A stretch of 64,000 nt of DNA from Rhodanobacteraceae bacterium. Its GTDB lineage: Bacteria; Acidobacteriota; Terriglobia; Terriglobales; Acidobacteriaceae. The notes under the pieces were generated by a model that was given only the letters and a program-made list of their open reading frames with translations, was not told the origin of the DNA and did not search any database. The position numbers and the translations under genes are program-made. Positions 38,160-47,739 of this stretch are shown here, in pieces. The first letter of the stretch is position 1. Each line of letters opens with the position of its first letter. The stretch is from assembly GCA_025350865.1 (NCBI GenBank), contig JANXWZ010000058.1, forward strand, positions 41,845 through 105,844. The letters run 5' to 3'.

Positions 38160-39401
38160 ATGACTAATACCGAATTAACGAATGTCTTCTGTCTTTTGCT
38201 GGTGCTTGTTGCTTTGGCGCACATCCTTGGCTGGCTTTGTGTCAAGCTTCGCCAGCCCAAAGTCGTTGGAGAAATCCTTGCTGGCGTATTGATGGGTAAC
38301 GCCTTCCTGGGCCGATTGCCCACCGTAGAAGCCTTCGTCTCCCGAGCTCAGAATCAGGGTCACATTCTGGACTTTGTGTATTGGCTGGGCCTTCTGCTGT
38401 TGATGTTCCTGGCTGGAGCTGAAACTCAGCAGCTCTTCAGCCGAGACGAACGCCGCGAAGTGGCCTGGCTGGTTGTGGTGGGCTCCGGCATGCCCTTCCT
38501 GGTGGGAATCCTCTTCGCTCCATGGCTTATTCGTCCGTCACTCTCCGGCCCCAACGGTAACCGCATATCGCTCACGATCATTCTGGGCGTTGCTGTTGCG
38601 GTCACCTCTGTACCGGTGGTTTCTAAGATCTTTGCAGATTTGAAGATTCTTCAAACTCGCTTCGCGCGCCTGATCCTTGGTGTGGCTGTTCTGGAAGATA
38701 TCGTCCTCTGGCTCGCCCTGGCCATTGCAACTGCGACCGCTGGTAAAGCAGCGATGGATGCGAAAGCAATGTCGTATCATCTGGCGGTGACGGTAGCCTT
38801 CTTTGTTCTGGGCCTTACACTCGCACCCCGTCTAATCAAGCGCTTTAATAAGGCGAGAGTCAATGTGGTTGCTCAGTCTTCACCCACAGGTTATGCGCTG
38901 GCGGTTCTTCTCGGGTATTGCTGCGTCGCTGGGTTGCTGGATGTAAGCATGGTTTTCGCGGCCTTTCTGGCAGGCTTCGCGGTGGTCCACAAGAAGCGCA
39001 AGCTGTTTGCAGACGCGTTGCAAGCGATCGGAAAGGTCTCGTTCGCGTTCTTCATCCCCGTTTATTTTGCATTAGTCGGCCTGAAGCTTGACCTTATCCG
39101 CGGCGCATCCTTGCAAATGATCGTCATATTCCTCGTAGCGACCTCTATGGTCAAGGTTCTGTCTGTCTCTCTTGCTGCGAGGTTTGCAGGGTTCCGCGGG
39201 ATCGAGCTGCTGAACCTGTCCATCACCACGAATGCACGCGGCGGGCCGGGCATCGTGCTTGCGAGTGTCGCCTTCGGGGCCGGGATTATCAGTTCACAGT
39301 TCTACACGACGCTGGTTATTGTCGCGGTTCTTACTTCGCAACTCGCCGGCATGTGGCTCGGATTTGTCCTGCGTAGAGGGTGGACCCTGCTACGTGCATA
39401 G
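38160..39401 (+). CDS. Cation:proton antiporter (CPA2-like)
   Basis: About 12 TM segments; LGWLCVKLRQPKVVGEILAGVLMGNAFLG...TTNARGGPGIVLASVAF. Confidence 0.88.
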   Translation: MTNTELTNVFCLLLVLVALAHILGWLCVKLRQPKVVGEILAGVLMGNAFLGRLPTVEAFVSRAQNQGHILDFVYWLGLLLLMFLAGAETQQLFSRDERREVAWLVVVGSGMPFLVGILFAPWLIRPSLSGPNGNRISLTIILGVAVAVTSVPVVSKIFADLKILQTRFARLILGVAVLEDIVLWLALAIATATAGKAAMDAKAMSYHLAVTVAFFVLGLTLAPRLIKRFNKARVNVVAQSSPTGYALAVLLGYCCVAGLLDVSMVFAAFLAGFAVVHKKRKLFADALQAIGKVSFAFFIPVYFALVGLKLDLIRGASLQMIVIFLVATSMVKVLSVSLAARFAGFRGIELLNLSITTNARGGPGIVLASVAFGAGIISSQFYTTLVIVAVLTSQLAGMWLGFVLRRGWTLLRA

Positions 39402-39451
39402 AGCCCATCGAGCCGGTCGCAGGGGTAAGCGACCGGCCTTCCGATGGGCTC
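39401..39451. terminator. Stem-loop between convergent genes (putative bidirectional terminator)
   Basis: GAGCCCATCG-agCCGGTCGCaggggtaaGCGACCGGccttCCGATGGGCTC; no U-tract. Confidence 0.55.
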
Positions 39452-39482
39452 GAGACGACCATCTCAGATCCGGAATAGTCGG

Positions 39483-42400
39483 TTACATCTTGGTTGGAGT
39501 GCAGGGGTCGTAGCCCAACGATTGGGGTGTGACTGGGGTTGGCGGCGTTGGTGGGGTGGCCCATGGCACTCCGCTGAAGTCGAAGAACTCCAATAAATCA
39601 GGCTGTGCAGCGTCGCGTTGCGTTAGATGCGCTGCCGGCCCGATAAAGCGATTCTCGACAAACTTGATGATCGCCGTATGGTCCATCGGAGTGTGCGACA
39701 CGTAGTGTTGACGGGTGAATGGTGAGATAACCAAGTTTGGCACTCGGAACCCAAGTTGCGCTGCAAACCCCTGTTGTGCGGGCGCATCGTTCGGATTGGT
39801 GCCGGGGTTGCTCGGGTTCAGGTCGCAATGCAGAGTCGGAATTCCACCGCTGGGCAGGCATGGCTTGTAAGAATCGGCGCTTACCGCGATCTGCGCGATA
39901 TCCGGGATCGCACCCAACGCGCTATTCGTGTTCACGTTCGAAGAATTGGGGACCGGCGGTACGTGGTCATAGGGGCCGCCGCCTTCGTCGTAGCTGAGGA
40001 AGAACACCGAACTGCTCCAGGACGGGCTGGCGGTCAGGCTGTTGATCACGTTTGCCACCTGCGCCTGTCCCGTGATGACTGATTGTCCGGAACCGGGATG
40101 CTCATCGTTGTTGCCATACCCTGCCTCGATGAACGAGAAGCTCGGGAGCGTATTGTTCGCCACGTCGGTGTAATACGTCGCCAACGGAGCGATGTGATTC
40201 GGGTCGACGCAGAACGAGTTAGAAACATCTCCTACTACGCTTGAAGGTTGGGTCGTTCCGGTGCACGCTGCTCCTGTCGGATTTTCATAGAGATACTGAA
40301 CCGAGTCCGACAGATAGCTGAAGTCTGTGGCAGGGTACTGCGCACTGGCCCCACCGCTACAGTCGTCGGCCGAGAGGCATGAACCCTGGGTGACGGTGTA
40401 GTAGATCTTCCACGACACGTTCGCTGCGGTGAGCTTCTGGAAAATTGTGGGAATATTCAGTTGCGGCAGGTGATCGTTGCCGCCTGGGTCGAACGCGAGG
40501 CCCTGAGTCGTACCGCCGGTGAAGGTAGCAAGACGGTTTGGAACGCTCAGGCTGGACACCGGTGAGAACCAGCGGTCGGACACGGCATATTGAGACGCCA
40601 TGAAGTAGTAGTAGTTGAGGAAGCCCTGGTCGTAGTAACCCATGGCGCGTTGGCCGTTCAGGTCCGTAAAGTTTCCCGCGCACGTGTAGCCACCCGTTGC
40701 CGCACAGGTCTTCGCCCGGCCCTCGGCCGTGTGGACGAAACCATCCATGGACATGGCACGAACGGAGCTGAAGTCGTAACGATTCACGTTGCCATAGCTC
40801 TCCAACCACGAAGAACTAGCGTCGTCGATGCAAGTGCTCTGCAACTTGAACGGCGCGTACGCGATACCTTCGTCATTGAAGTTGATAATCGAAGTCAACT
40901 TGTCATCGATGCCGTCGACGGTGTACATCTTGCCGTCCTGACCGATGTTCCATCCGTTCGACTGGCGGTACGGGTTCAACATGCCGAAGTAATTATCGAA
41001 TGAGTGGTTTTCCTGCAGCATAAACACGACATGGCTGATTTTCTGCAGATCGCTTATCGGCAAAACCGTCACCGTTGCTGTCGCTGTGGTCGTTCCGTAA
41101 ATGCCCGTCGCACTGAGCGTGTAGGTGGTGGTAAACGCGGGATTCACCACCTGTTGCCCACCGGTGGCGGTGAGAGTGTAGCTTGAACCATCGCTGCCGG
41201 TAACAGAAACCTGCGACGCATTTGCCGCCGTCGCCGTCAGCTTCGATGAGCTGCCGGAGGTGATGGTCGACGACGTAGCTGTCAGGCTCACCACTGGTGG
41301 GATTGGGCTAGGAACCACGAAGCTCACCGGAGTGGAAAGCGCTCCACCGCAATTGTCCCAGGCGACGACCACACCGCCGTACGATGCGGGACTCAATGTG
41401 ACCTGCGTATTGATCGACGAGCCGTTGGTCTTATAGGCCAGCGACCCGTTGGCGTAAATTCCCATGGCCGCGATCCCACCAAAGCATGAGGTGCTTCCGG
41501 CGGTGGCAGAGAAAGTTACAGGCGAACCGACAGTACTGTTGTTAGCCGGCGAAGTGACCGTCACACCATTTTGGGTACTACCACCAGGTATTGTGATGTT
41601 TACCGGCGTCGAGAGCGCCCCGCCGCAGTTGTCCCAGGCCTGTACCACCGTGGCATACATGCCAGGGTTCAGCGGAAGTTGGGTATTGATTGACGCGCCA
41701 TTTGTCTTGTACGTCAAAGTTCCGTTCACGTAGATTCCCATCGCCGCGATGCCGCCAAAGCACGAAGTGCTTCCGGCATTGGCAGAGAAGGGAACTGGGG
41801 AACCGACGGTACTGTTATTCGCCGGCGAGCTCACGGTAACGCCATTCTGAGTGCTTCCGCCCGGAATCGTTATGTTTACGGGCGTGGACATTGAGCCGCC
41901 GCAGTAATCCCACTCCTGCACAACGGTGGCGTACAAACCGGGGTTGAGCGGAAGTTGTGTGTTGATCGCGGCTCCGTTCACTTTGTAAGCGAGCGTCCCG
42001 TTCACATATATCCCCATGGCAGCGATTCCGCCGAAGCAGGAGGTGCTGCCGGCAGTAGCAGAGTAGGTAACGGGCGAGCCTACCGTACTGTTATTTGCCG
42101 GCGAAGTCACTGTCACGCCATTCTGAGTGCTTCCGCCCGGGATAGTGATATTTACAGGCGTGGAAAGTGAGCCGCCACAGTTGTCCCACTCCTGCACGAC
42201 GGTCGCATACAGGCCCGGCTTCAGATTCAACTGAGTGTTGATCGAAGAACCATTCACCTGATATACGAGGTTTTGATTGGCGTAAATGCCCATCGCCGCG
42301 ACACCGCTAGCGCAGGTAGTGCTGCCAGCCGTCGCCGTGAAGGCAACTGGCGAGCTCACGGTGCTGTTGTTGGCCGGGGATGTGACCGTGACGCCGTTCT

Positions 42401-42767
42401 GCGTGCTGCCCGCGCCAGGCACCGTGATGCTCACCGGCGTGGAGCTTGCTCCGCCGCAGTTGTCCCACTCCTGGATCACCGCGTAATAGGAGCCCGGATT
42501 CAGTGTCAGCGCTGTGTTGATCGATCCGCCATTCACCTGATAGACAAGGGAGTTGTTCAGATAGATTCCCATGGCCGAAACGCCGCTCGCACAAGAGTTG
42601 GCACTCGCCGTTGCAACATAGCTCACAGGGGAACTTACGGTTGACCCCGACTGCGGACTGCTGATCGAAACCGAAGCAAATACCGGGGAGGCAAAGATCA
42701 AAATGATCGAAGGAAGTAGCGTTGCAAGCTTAAGACTGTGTCTGGTGTTGCCTTGTGGGTATCGCAT
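39483..42767 (-). CDS. Phospholipase C/phosphoesterase-family protein with five N-terminal Ig-like repeats
   Basis: Five repeats (VTSPANNSTVGSPVTFSATAGSTSCFGGIAAMGIYVNG...WDNCGG), then ISHVVFMLQENHSFDNYFGML...VFFLSYDEGGGPYDHVPPV (PF04185 pattern). Confidence 0.9.
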   Translation of the reverse strand: MRYPQGNTRHSLKLATLLPSIILIFASPVFASVSISSPQSGSTVSSPVSYVATASANSCASGVSAMGIYLNNSLVYQVNGGSINTALTLNPGSYYAVIQEWDNCGGASSTPVSITVPGAGSTQNGVTVTSPANNSTVSSPVAFTATAGSTTCASGVAAMGIYANQNLVYQVNGSSINTQLNLKPGLYATVVQEWDNCGGSLSTPVNITIPGGSTQNGVTVTSPANNSTVGSPVTYSATAGSTSCFGGIAAMGIYVNGTLAYKVNGAAINTQLPLNPGLYATVVQEWDYCGGSMSTPVNITIPGGSTQNGVTVSSPANNSTVGSPVPFSANAGSTSCFGGIAAMGIYVNGTLTYKTNGASINTQLPLNPGMYATVVQAWDNCGGALSTPVNITIPGGSTQNGVTVTSPANNSTVGSPVTFSATAGSTSCFGGIAAMGIYANGSLAYKTNGSSINTQVTLSPASYGGVVVAWDNCGGALSTPVSFVVPSPIPPVVSLTATSSTITSGSSSKLTATAANASQVSVTGSDGSSYTLTATGGQQVVNPAFTTTYTLSATGIYGTTTATATVTVLPISDLQKISHVVFMLQENHSFDNYFGMLNPYRQSNGWNIGQDGKMYTVDGIDDKLTSIINFNDEGIAYAPFKLQSTCIDDASSSWLESYGNVNRYDFSSVRAMSMDGFVHTAEGRAKTCAATGGYTCAGNFTDLNGQRAMGYYDQGFLNYYYFMASQYAVSDRWFSPVSSLSVPNRLATFTGGTTQGLAFDPGGNDHLPQLNIPTIFQKLTAANVSWKIYYTVTQGSCLSADDCSGGASAQYPATDFSYLSDSVQYLYENPTGAACTGTTQPSSVVGDVSNSFCVDPNHIAPLATYYTDVANNTLPSFSFIEAGYGNNDEHPGSGQSVITGQAQVANVINSLTASPSWSSSVFFLSYDEGGGPYDHVPPVPNSSNVNTNSALGAIPDIAQIAVSADSYKPCLPSGGIPTLHCDLNPSNPGTNPNDAPAQQGFAAQLGFRVPNLVISPFTRQHYVSHTPMDHTAIIKFVENRFIGPAAHLTQRDAAQPDLLEFFDFSGVPWATPPTPPTPVTPQSLGYDPCTPTKM
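41310..42690. repeat. Tandem DNA repeat encoding the five Ig-like domains (~270-280 bp period)
   Basis: Recurring blocks such as 'ccggcgaagtgaccgtcacaccattttgggtactaccacc' spaced ~267-279 bp. Confidence 0.85.
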
Positions 42768-42859
42768 ATAGGCCCGGTGGTCGAGAGTTTAAAACAAATC
42801 TTTCTCTTGTGATGCGAAAACACGCTTGAAGAAAGCCTGTTTCGAGAAAATTTCGATGC

Positions 42860-43330
42860 GCGTCTGGCTGAATGGGGTGGAGTAGGTTTGACCAGCCTGT
42901 CCTAAGGAGACTCTGCACAGCCTGCGTCCACAGCCTGATTGGGTGGGGTGATTTGCGATGAAGCGGCACAGATAACCCCTGCGCCGTGGCGTATACCGCG
43001 CGAACCTCCACCAACAAGCCCGTCTCGTTCTGATGACGGGCCCCAAGGAAAAGTCCTCGTCCGTGCGGTGGGGGATTTCCGGCTCCATCGTAACGCGCGC
43101 CAGTTCCGCCCACAGACGGTTGCTCTCCATCCCCACCGCGCGTACCGGCTCGCTCTTGACGCGCCCAACTGCCCAGCCTTCTTGGCCATCACCCAGTTCG
43201 CCATCGTCTGTTCTCCGATCGCCAAGAGCTTCGCAGCCGCAGCCACCTTCTGACCTAACCAAATGAACCGCCTCATGCTTCTAATCCAACGAATACCGCC
43301 GACGCGTCAACTTCTCCCTGACAATCTCCT
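42860..43330 (-). pseudogene. Decayed IS3-type transposase (OrfA) remnant
   Basis: REKLTRRRYSLD*KHEAVHLV (TAG 43281-43283), then shifted frame GQKVAAAAKLLAIGEQTMANWVMAKKAGQLG, then shifted again VKSEPVRAVGMESNRLWAELARVTMEPEI: OrfA pattern with one stop and two frameshifts. Confidence 0.75.
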
Positions 43331-43396
43331 CATCGCGACTACACAGTTCGCCACGAGACATTTTCCGGGGGCAGGTCAACCACAATGAACACGTTT

Positions 43397-43408
43397 TTGA
43401 CACAAAAG
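43397..43408. repeat. TTGACACAAAAG box identical to 11189-11200
   Basis: Exact 12-nt identity; the left end also has TGACACAAAA at 11179-11188. Confidence 0.5.
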
Positions 43409-43433
43409 TAAAAGCCACCCGCGAAGGTGGCTC
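43409..43433 (-). terminator. Rho-independent terminator downstream of the tmRNA gene
   Basis: On the minus strand AGCCACC-TTCGCG-GGTGGCT-TTTAC: 7-bp stem followed by T residues. Confidence 0.6.
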
Positions 43434-43452
43434 ATTCTAAGGAATTGATAAT

Positions 43453-43807
43453 TGGTGGAGGCGGTGGGAGTCGAACCCACGTCCGAAAAAACTTCTAACA
43501 GAGAGCTTTCATGCTTTTCCCAGGTTCATCTTTGTCTCGTCAGTGCCGCTTAGAACGGGCGAAGACGCGTCACCGACCAGCCTGATCGATCTCATCCCTT
43601 CCGCTCAGGCGGAGCAGTTGGGACCAGCCTACTGTGCGACGATCGGTACCAGCCCGTAGGCGAAGCTGGAGCGATCGGCCACTTAATTAATTAAGCAGCA
43701 AGAGCGAACTGAGGTTCGGCACTTATAGTTTTGGGCGCGATTACGGGTGTACCCACCCCGGCATGCCTCTCTGCCACAAGCAATCCCGTCGAAGCCGTGA
43801 CGCCCCC
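43453..43807 (-). ncRNA. ssrA: Transfer-messenger RNA (tmRNA)
   Basis: 5' GGGGGCGTCACGGCTTCGACGGGATT..., 3' ...GTGGGTTCGACTCCCACCGCCTCCACCA; GGGGGCG can pair with CGCCTCC; tag ORF GCC GAA CCT CAG TTC GCT CTT GCT GCT TAA (AEPQFALAA*) at 43720-43691. Confidence 0.97.
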
Positions 43808-43873
43808 ATTATTGGAGCTGGCACCAACATTGCGTTGGACACTCAAAGAACTGTACTTAGTATAACTCGTTGG

Positions 43874-46729
43874 TTAATTCCCCGCATCGGCCTGCTCAGC
43901 CGTATGCAGATACGGAACCCCCTCGTCCATCCATTTTGGCTTCGGGCCAGCCTTCAACTCGTAGTCGAAGAACTGCGCCATGCGCGTCGCGTAGTCCTTC
44001 TGGTTCGGACGACGGCGGAGGTGGTGCGGCTCGCCGTTGTAGGTGAACATGTAGGCCTCCTTGCCGAGCCGGCGCAGCGCGAGGAAGAACTCGATCCCCT
44101 GGTACCACGGCACGGCGTCGTCGGCGTCGTTGTGGACGATCAGCAGCGGCGTCTGGATCTTGTCGGCCATGAAGATCGGGGAGTTCTCGATAAAGCGCAG
44201 GGGATACTCCCATGGCGTGCCGCCGATGCGGCTCTGGGTGTGCTCGTACTGGAACTGGCGCGGACGTCCCGGTCCCCAGCGGATGCCGTCGTAGGCGGAG
44301 ATCATGTTGACGACCGGCGCCCCGTCTTCCGCTGCCTTGAAGCGATTGGTCTGCGTCACCATGTAAGCGATCTGGTAGCCGCCCCAGCTGTGGCCCTGGA
44401 TGCCGATGTTCTTCTCATCGACGAAGCCCTTCGCCGTGATCGCATTCACTCCGGCCATCACGCACTTCAGCGCGCTCTGGCCCGGATACCCGGTCTGGTA
44501 GACGATGTCCGGCGTAAAGACGAGGTAGCCGTTCGAGACGTAGTAGCTGATGTTGATCGAGTCCATCGGCTTCGGCTCGATGAAGTGGTTGATGGTCTGC
44601 GAGAGCTTCTCGTAGAGGTAGACGATCATCGGATACTTCTTGTGCGCGTCGAAGTTCTCCGGCTTGTAGAGGATGCCCTGCAGCGGCACGCCGTCAACGT
44701 TCTCGAAGCTGACCATCTCATCCGTGCCCCAGAGCAGGCTGGCCTGTTGTGGATTCGCATCGCTGACCTTCTTGAGGTTGGAGAAGCTGGCGTCCGTGAC
44801 CAGCAGGTCAGGGAATTGGGTATAGCTCTGCTCGGTCAGCAGATAGACATCAGCGTCCTTCGCCTTGATCGGGGTGCCGACATCTTTTGCGACCATCAGC
44901 AGCTTCTTCGGGGCTTCCTTGGCGTTGATCTTCGTGGTGTAGTAGCCGCTGTCACGGGTGTCTACATTCTCTGCACGGAGCATGATGGACTTCGCCGGGT
45001 CGATGGTCTTCTCTTCGGCGTCGAGCTTGATGTACCGCAGTTCCAAGTGCTCCTTGCGGCCTAAGCCAGCCGTAAGATTTGTCGCAGAGCTGCCGTCCGG
45101 GGCAATCTGCCAGATGTCGAAGTGGTCGTAGAGTAGGACGTACTTGTCGTCCTTGGTCCAGCCGCCAATGCCATAGGCGGGCGGAGTGGAGGGCGTGTCG
45201 TTCTCCTCGTTGAAGAACTTCACGGGCAGCTTTGCGGTCAGGTTCACCTTCGTGCCGCCGGGCAGCGCGGTCGAGTACCAATCTTTGCCGTCGAAATTGA
45301 GGGCGTACTTCCCGTCGCCGGACCAACGCATGGTGCCTTCGAGCTTCTTTGCGAGCGACGTCCGCGCCCCCGTCTCCATGTCGACGAGGAAGTAGTCCGC
45401 GACGCGCTCGCCGGAGTAGTCGAGCATGGGGCGATATTCTTTATCATTCGAGCCAATCCCGTAGCGAGCCGATTCGTTGGGTGTGAGGTCGGCCATGGAG
45501 TCGTCAGCAAGCTGCACCAGCTTCTTCGGGCCGATGAGATAGACGGCGCGGAAGGAGCGATTGAGTTCTGCTGTGGCGCGGACCTTCTGCGCTGGAGGAA
45601 TGTAGTCGTCCTTGTAGTTCCATTCGTCGAACGACGGTTTGTCCTCGTCGATGGCTGTTGCATGGGCTGGCGGCGGAGTGGGCGCGGCGCCGAAGAAAAG
45701 GCGTGTGCCGTCCTTCGAGAACGTCAGTGTCGCGTGGTCGTTGACGACGAAACCCTTGCGGAACCCGGGGGAATCAACCGTCACGATTTCAGACGCCTTG
45801 GCTTCACCTGATTTCCAGAGGTAGAGTTTGAAGGGGGCTTTCTTGTCGTCGGCTGTCGCGCTGGGGTTTCCGATGAACGCGAGTTCCGCGTTCTTGTCAT
45901 CCCATGCGAGGTGCTGGTACTTGCCTTTCCCGCTGAAGAGCGGCCTGGCGTCGCCGCCTGTGGTTCCGACTGCAAAGACGCCGTCCGTTTCGGTCTTGGC
46001 TGAGGCGACGGAATAAGCGAGGGTCTTGCCATCCTTGCCGAGCTGATACTCGAGGACATCGGCGAACTCGCGCTCAGAGCCGTCGGCGATCTTGCGGAGC
46101 AGCAGGGCAGAGCCGAAGTCAGCCGCCACACCGGCTCCACGGGCCGCGCCGCGAGCCTGGCCGTCCTCTTGGTCGTCACCCGTAGCCGTCGGGGATGCAG
46201 TCGGAGCGGGTGTCGCACCATATTTTTGGTAGGCGACGAAGCCGTCGCCCTTTTCGGGGATCTCGAAGCTCTTCACGTCTGCGGTTCGCATCGCCTTTCC
46301 AGTCGTAAGGTCGATGACGACCAACTCTTCATGGGCGGGAGATTTCTTGTCTTTTTTGGCGGCTTCGACGGCGGACTGCCTGGCGTAGGCAAGGAAGACA
46401 AGCGTCTTCGAATCGCCGCTGAAGATCAGCTTGATGTTTCGCGGCGGCGCTGGACCATCCGCACCCTCGTCGGGGGCGGGCGGCGGCGGAAGCTGTCCGC
46501 CTTTCTCGTGGAACTCTTTGCCAGTGGTCAGGTCGCGGACGATGACCTCGCCGTCCCCTTCCTGCGGGAACAGACCGTAGGCGAGGTAGTGGCCGTCATG
46601 CGAGAGAGCCTGCCCTGAGATGGACTTCCAGGAGTCGAAGTCTTTTGCGTTGAGGGGGCGTTTTTGGGCCAACGCAGCCACGGCAAACATGAGCAAAAAC
46701 AGAAGACTGAGGCTTCGTAGACGGTGCAT
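43874..46729 (-). CDS. S9-family peptidase (prolyl oligopeptidase-like), secreted
   Basis: Signal peptide; GIQGHSWGGYQIAYMVTQT nucleophile motif; IVHNDADDAVPW Asp motif; NGEPHHLRRRPNQ His motif. Confidence 0.93.
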   Translation of the reverse strand: MHRLRSLSLLFLLMFAVAALAQKRPLNAKDFDSWKSISGQALSHDGHYLAYGLFPQEGDGEVIVRDLTTGKEFHEKGGQLPPPPAPDEGADGPAPPRNIKLIFSGDSKTLVFLAYARQSAVEAAKKDKKSPAHEELVVIDLTTGKAMRTADVKSFEIPEKGDGFVAYQKYGATPAPTASPTATGDDQEDGQARGAARGAGVAADFGSALLLRKIADGSEREFADVLEYQLGKDGKTLAYSVASAKTETDGVFAVGTTGGDARPLFSGKGKYQHLAWDDKNAELAFIGNPSATADDKKAPFKLYLWKSGEAKASEIVTVDSPGFRKGFVVNDHATLTFSKDGTRLFFGAAPTPPPAHATAIDEDKPSFDEWNYKDDYIPPAQKVRATAELNRSFRAVYLIGPKKLVQLADDSMADLTPNESARYGIGSNDKEYRPMLDYSGERVADYFLVDMETGARTSLAKKLEGTMRWSGDGKYALNFDGKDWYSTALPGGTKVNLTAKLPVKFFNEENDTPSTPPAYGIGGWTKDDKYVLLYDHFDIWQIAPDGSSATNLTAGLGRKEHLELRYIKLDAEEKTIDPAKSIMLRAENVDTRDSGYYTTKINAKEAPKKLLMVAKDVGTPIKAKDADVYLLTEQSYTQFPDLLVTDASFSNLKKVSDANPQQASLLWGTDEMVSFENVDGVPLQGILYKPENFDAHKKYPMIVYLYEKLSQTINHFIEPKPMDSINISYYVSNGYLVFTPDIVYQTGYPGQSALKCVMAGVNAITAKGFVDEKNIGIQGHSWGGYQIAYMVTQTNRFKAAEDGAPVVNMISAYDGIRWGPGRPRQFQYEHTQSRIGGTPWEYPLRFIENSPIFMADKIQTPLLIVHNDADDAVPWYQGIEFFLALRRLGKEAYMFTYNGEPHHLRRRPNQKDYATRMAQFFDYELKAGPKPKWMDEGVPYLHTAEQADAGN

Positions 46730-46804
46730 GACTCTCCTTCAAATGCTGGCAGGGATACAACGAGATTCCACTAAAGAACGCTTCCGGTCAAGGAGCGGAC
46801 AGGC

Positions 46805-47224
46805 CTAAGCCAACGCCAGTACCACGGCCCCAGCCGCGATCAGACCGCCGCCCAATACCTTGAGGGGCGTCATGCTTTCCCCGAGGACCAGCCAGGCAGC
46901 GATGATGACGATGACAACACTGAGTTTATCGATTGGCGCGACACTGGACGCTGGCCCTAACTGGAGAGCGCGGAAGTAGCAGAGCCAGGAGAGTCCCGTC
47001 GCTATCCCGCTAAGAACAAGAAAGATCCAGCTGCGTCGGCTGATCTCTCCAATGCCGTGGTGCTGGTTCATGCCGATCGCAATAGCCCACGTAAAGACCA
47101 GAATGACTGACGTCCGAATCGCCGTAGCGAGGTTCGAATCGATCCCCTGAATTCCGATTTTAGCGAGAATTGCCGTCGCCGCAGCGAAGACAGCCGAGAG
47201 AAGCGCCCAACCTAACCAACCCAT
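46805..47224 (-). CDS. EamA-like small membrane transporter
   Basis: 139 aa, 4-5 TM; ...IGEISRRSWIFLVLSGIATGLSWLCYFRALQLGPASSVAPIDKLSVV... Confidence 0.9.
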   Translation of the reverse strand: MGWLGWALLSAVFAAATAILAKIGIQGIDSNLATAIRTSVILVFTWAIAIGMNQHHGIGEISRRSWIFLVLSGIATGLSWLCYFRALQLGPASSVAPIDKLSVVIVIIAAWLVLGESMTPLKVLGGGLIAAGAVVLALA

Positions 47225-47245
47225 GCCGCTCTCCTGCTTATCTGG

Positions 47246-47683
47246 CTATAGTGCGGCTTTGTCCAGATCGATCTTCATCCACTCGCCGCGCTCGATGGCC
47301 GCGCGAATCTGCGAAGGAGTCCGCCCCTTTTTTGTCTCCTGATACGTGTACACAGCTTCCTTCATGCACGTCGAGCAGGCGGCACCATGGGTGCCCTCGA
47401 AGCAAGAATGAAGACTGTTGTGGCCCATCTCGCGATCGCAGCGGCAGTAACAAGGCTGCTGGTGCAGCACCGCCGGGATCTTCGCGGCCATCTGATACAC
47501 AGTCTTTTGGTAGGACTGAGCGAAGTATGGTCCGCTCAGCTGTGGCCCGCTCATAATCGCCGGCAATGTCTTCGTGGGAGAGCCGATGTTGTAGGCGGGA
47601 ATATCCGCGGCAGGATTCGTCCACTGCGCCGACGCCGCCAGCGCGACCAAACCAAGAGCCAAGCAACCGATGAGCTTCTTCAT
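47246..47683 (-). CDS. PCYCGC-like (CYCxC) secreted protein
   Basis: Signal MKKLIGCLALGLVALAASA; motif PCYCRCDREMGHNSLHSCF. Confidence 0.75.
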   Translation of the reverse strand: MKKLIGCLALGLVALAASAQWTNPAADIPAYNIGSPTKTLPAIMSGPQLSGPYFAQSYQKTVYQMAAKIPAVLHQQPCYCRCDREMGHNSLHSCFEGTHGAACSTCMKEAVYTYQETKKGRTPSQIRAAIERGEWMKIDLDKAAL

Positions 47684-47739
47684 ACAGTAATCATAGTCTG
47701 CGGGAGTATCCGCCGTCATTCCAGATCTAGCTCAGGACG

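Noticed and set aside
43763-45064. 433-aa plus-strand ORF
   Set aside because: Antisense shadow of the S9 peptidase gene, whose protein has clear catalytic motifs; no recognisable family on the plus strand.
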